Shown here: in pieces, positions 4,635 to 5,945 of the stretch
How positions within the stretch are numbered: position 1 is the first letter of the stretch
Layout: each line of letters opens with the position of its first letter
DNA from: Devosia sp.
GTDB taxonomy: Bacteria > Pseudomonadota > Alphaproteobacteria > Rhizobiales > Devosiaceae
Length of the DNA: 5,945 bases
NCBI GenBank assembly: GCA_028290225.1
Contig: JAQGKH010000027.1
Location: 1 to 5,945, forward strand
Direction: 5' to 3'
Translations under genes and position numbers: made by a program
The notes under the pieces: model-generated
Told to the model about the DNA's origin: nothing
Database searches by the model: none
The model's input: the letters and a program-made list of their open reading frames with translations, nothing else

Positions 4635-5945
4635 CCGACACGGCCCAGCCGGCTGCCGGAGGGGGCACGCGCCCGTTCTCGCGCTTTGAATGGATGATTG
4701 CCGGGCGCTATCTGCGCGCCCGTCGCAAGGAGGCTTTCATCTCGGTAATCGCCAGCCTCACCATGGTGGGTGTCGCCATCGGCGTTGCCACGCTGATCGT
4801 GGTGATGTCGGTGATGAACGGCTTCCGCGAGGAGTTGCTGGCCAAGATCCTGGGGCTGAACGGGCACTTCACCGCCTTTCCCATCGAGCGCGAATTCACC
4901 GACTACAAGCCGGCCATTGCCGCGCTGGAAGAGGTGGAGGGTGTCAACTTCGCGGTTTATTTCGTGGAAGGCCAGGTACTCGCATCGGGGCAGGGCAATT
5001 CCACCGGCGTCAGCGTTCGCGGGATGGACCTGGAGAATATCCGCAAGCTCGACCTGTTGTACGAGGCCGCCGAACAAGGGGGCTGGGACGGATGGGACGA
5101 AGGGCGGGGGGTGGCCATCGGCTACCGGCTGGCGCAAACGCTTGGGGTGACGCTGGGCGATCAGGTCACCATCATCAATCCCGACGGAGCCATGACTCCA
5201 TTTGGCAGCACGCCGCAGATCCGTTCGTATCCGGTCAGCGTCATCTTCGACCTGGGCATGGTCGAATTCGATTCCCTGTTCATGTACATGCCGCTCGAGC
5301 CGGCGCAGGACTACTTCAAGTTGGTCGAGGAAGTGCTGAAGCCCGGCCAGCCGCCGCTTGGTCCCATGGCCACCGACGAGGAAATAGATGCAGCCTATGA
5401 GCGCATTCCCCGCGCCACGGCGGCCGAAATCTTCATCGACGATCCCGACAACATCACGGTCATGCGCGACCGGCTTGGGGCCAACCCGGCAGGCCGTCCG
5501 ATGGTGCTCACCGATTGGCAGCAGCGTAACGAGACGTTTTTCTCCGCCTTGCAGGTAGAGCGGGTGGTGATGTTCACGATCCTGTCGATGATCATCGTCG
5601 TTGCTGCGTTCAACATCATCTCCAGCCTCGTCATGCTGGTGAAGGACAAGAGTGCCGTTATCGCGGTGCTCCGCACCATGGGGGCGACCCGTGGTGCGAT
5701 CATGCGGATTTTCTCGATCACTGGCACCACTATCGGCGTGATCGGCACGCTGGCGGGTACCGTCTTGGGCCTGATCATTGCGGCTAATGCCGAAACGCTG
5801 CGGGCTTTCATCTCCAGCACGCTCGGGGTCGCGATCTTTCCCCCGGAGGTGTTTTTCCTGTCCTCCCTGCCGTCGAAAACGGATCCGGTGGAAGTCACGG
5901 TGGTTGTTTGTCTTGCGCTTGGGCTGAGTTTCCTCGCCACGCTTT
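4631..5945 (+). CDS. lolC: Lipoprotein-releasing ABC transporter permease, LolC/LolE family, 3' truncated by window end
   Basis: LolC/E is the inner-membrane permease that, with the ATPase LolD, lifts lipoproteins out of the inner membrane and passes them to periplasmic LolA. There are 438 codons without a stop. The N-terminal FEWMIAGRYLRARR (19-32) leads into membrane helix 1 (about 37-60), ending in the family motif VMSVMNGFREEL (58-69). A large periplasmic domain (about 65-310) follows, then helix 2 with VAAFNIISSLVMLVKDK (324-340), the coupling segment VLRTMGATRGAIMRIF (346-361), helix 3 (about 362-386) and the start of helix 4 (about 420). TPFGSTPQIR (189-198) aligns with the LolC Hook that binds LolA in E. 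coli. Many alphaproteobacteria have only one such permease, possibly a homodimer (LolF-like), so the C/E label is provisional. Residues about 230-263 look like an insertion relative to E. coli LolC. The TTG start overlaps the proS TGA by 4 bases. lolD is expected next. Confidence 0.94.
   Translation, partial: MTDTAQPAAGGGTRPFSRFEWMIAGRYLRARRKEAFISVIASLTMVGVAIGVATLIVVMSVMNGFREELLAKILGLNGHFTAFPIEREFTDYKPAIAALEEVEGVNFAVYFVEGQVLASGQGNSTGVSVRGMDLENIRKLDLLYEAAEQGGWDGWDEGRGVAIGYRLAQTLGVTLGDQVTIINPDGAMTPFGSTPQIRSYPVSVIFDLGMVEFDSLFMYMPLEPAQDYFKLVEEVLKPGQPPLGPMATDEEIDAAYERIPRATAAEIFIDDPDNITVMRDRLGANPAGRPMVLTDWQQRNETFFSALQVERVVMFTILSMIIVVAAFNIISSLVMLVKDKSAVIAVLRTMGATRGAIMRIFSITGTTIGVIGTLAGTVLGLIIAANAETLRAFISSTLGVAIFPPEVFFLSSLPSKTDPVEVTVVVCLALGLSFLATL

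Noticed and set aside
5395..5940. Minus-strand open frame (181 codons) opposite lolC
   Set aside because: The + strand frame through this stretch encodes conserved LolC/E membrane segments; the minus frame is Ser/Thr/Arg-rich with no domain.
1..5945. Mobile element, CRISPR array, defence or secondary-metabolism system
   Set aside because: No transposase, integrase, spaced direct repeats or accessory gene is present; every substantial open frame on the coding strand is a housekeeping gene in the order usual for the clade.

Overview
This window looks like an ordinary housekeeping block from a high-GC alphaproteobacterium, most likely of the order Hyphomicrobiales (Rhizobiales). A Devosia-like relative is my guess from protein style and gene order, not from a search. 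The support is the gene order (end of a probable nuoN, then birA, RNase J, a DUF1467 protein, proS, lolC), the short prolyl-tRNA synthetase without an editing insert, and a biotin ligase without a DNA-binding domain. All genes are on the + strand.

Layout. Bases 1-23 are probably the last codons of nuoN (complex I). birA (24-860, GTG start) abuts that stop codon and makes a monofunctional biotin-protein ligase. After a 72-base gap comes rnj (933-2606), the metallo-beta-lactamase/beta-CASP ribonuclease J. A 96-base gap with a hairpin leads to a small two-helix membrane protein of the DUF1467 family (2703-2951). These genes look like the distal part of a long nuo-birA-rnj transcript.

A 333-base non-coding stretch (2952-3284) separates the two halves. 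It holds the strongest non-coding signal here: a 9-bp hairpin with an A run on one side and a T-rich run on the other, able to stop transcription on both strands. Downstream lie a weak promoter candidate, a short structured segment with an anti-Shine-Dalgarno-like CTCCTCCC, and a near-palindrome. Together these could be a small RNA gene, the proS leader, or both.

The second unit starts with proS (3285-4634) and continues into lolC (4631 to the window end, cut off). lolC begins at a TTG that overlaps the proS stop by 4 bases and has a good Shine-Dalgarno sequence, so the two are probably translationally coupled. lolD should follow beyond the window.

I see no mobile element, CRISPR array, tRNA, rRNA, phage gene or defence gene, and no evidence for an undescribed biological system. 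The non-coding interval before proS most deserves a second look.
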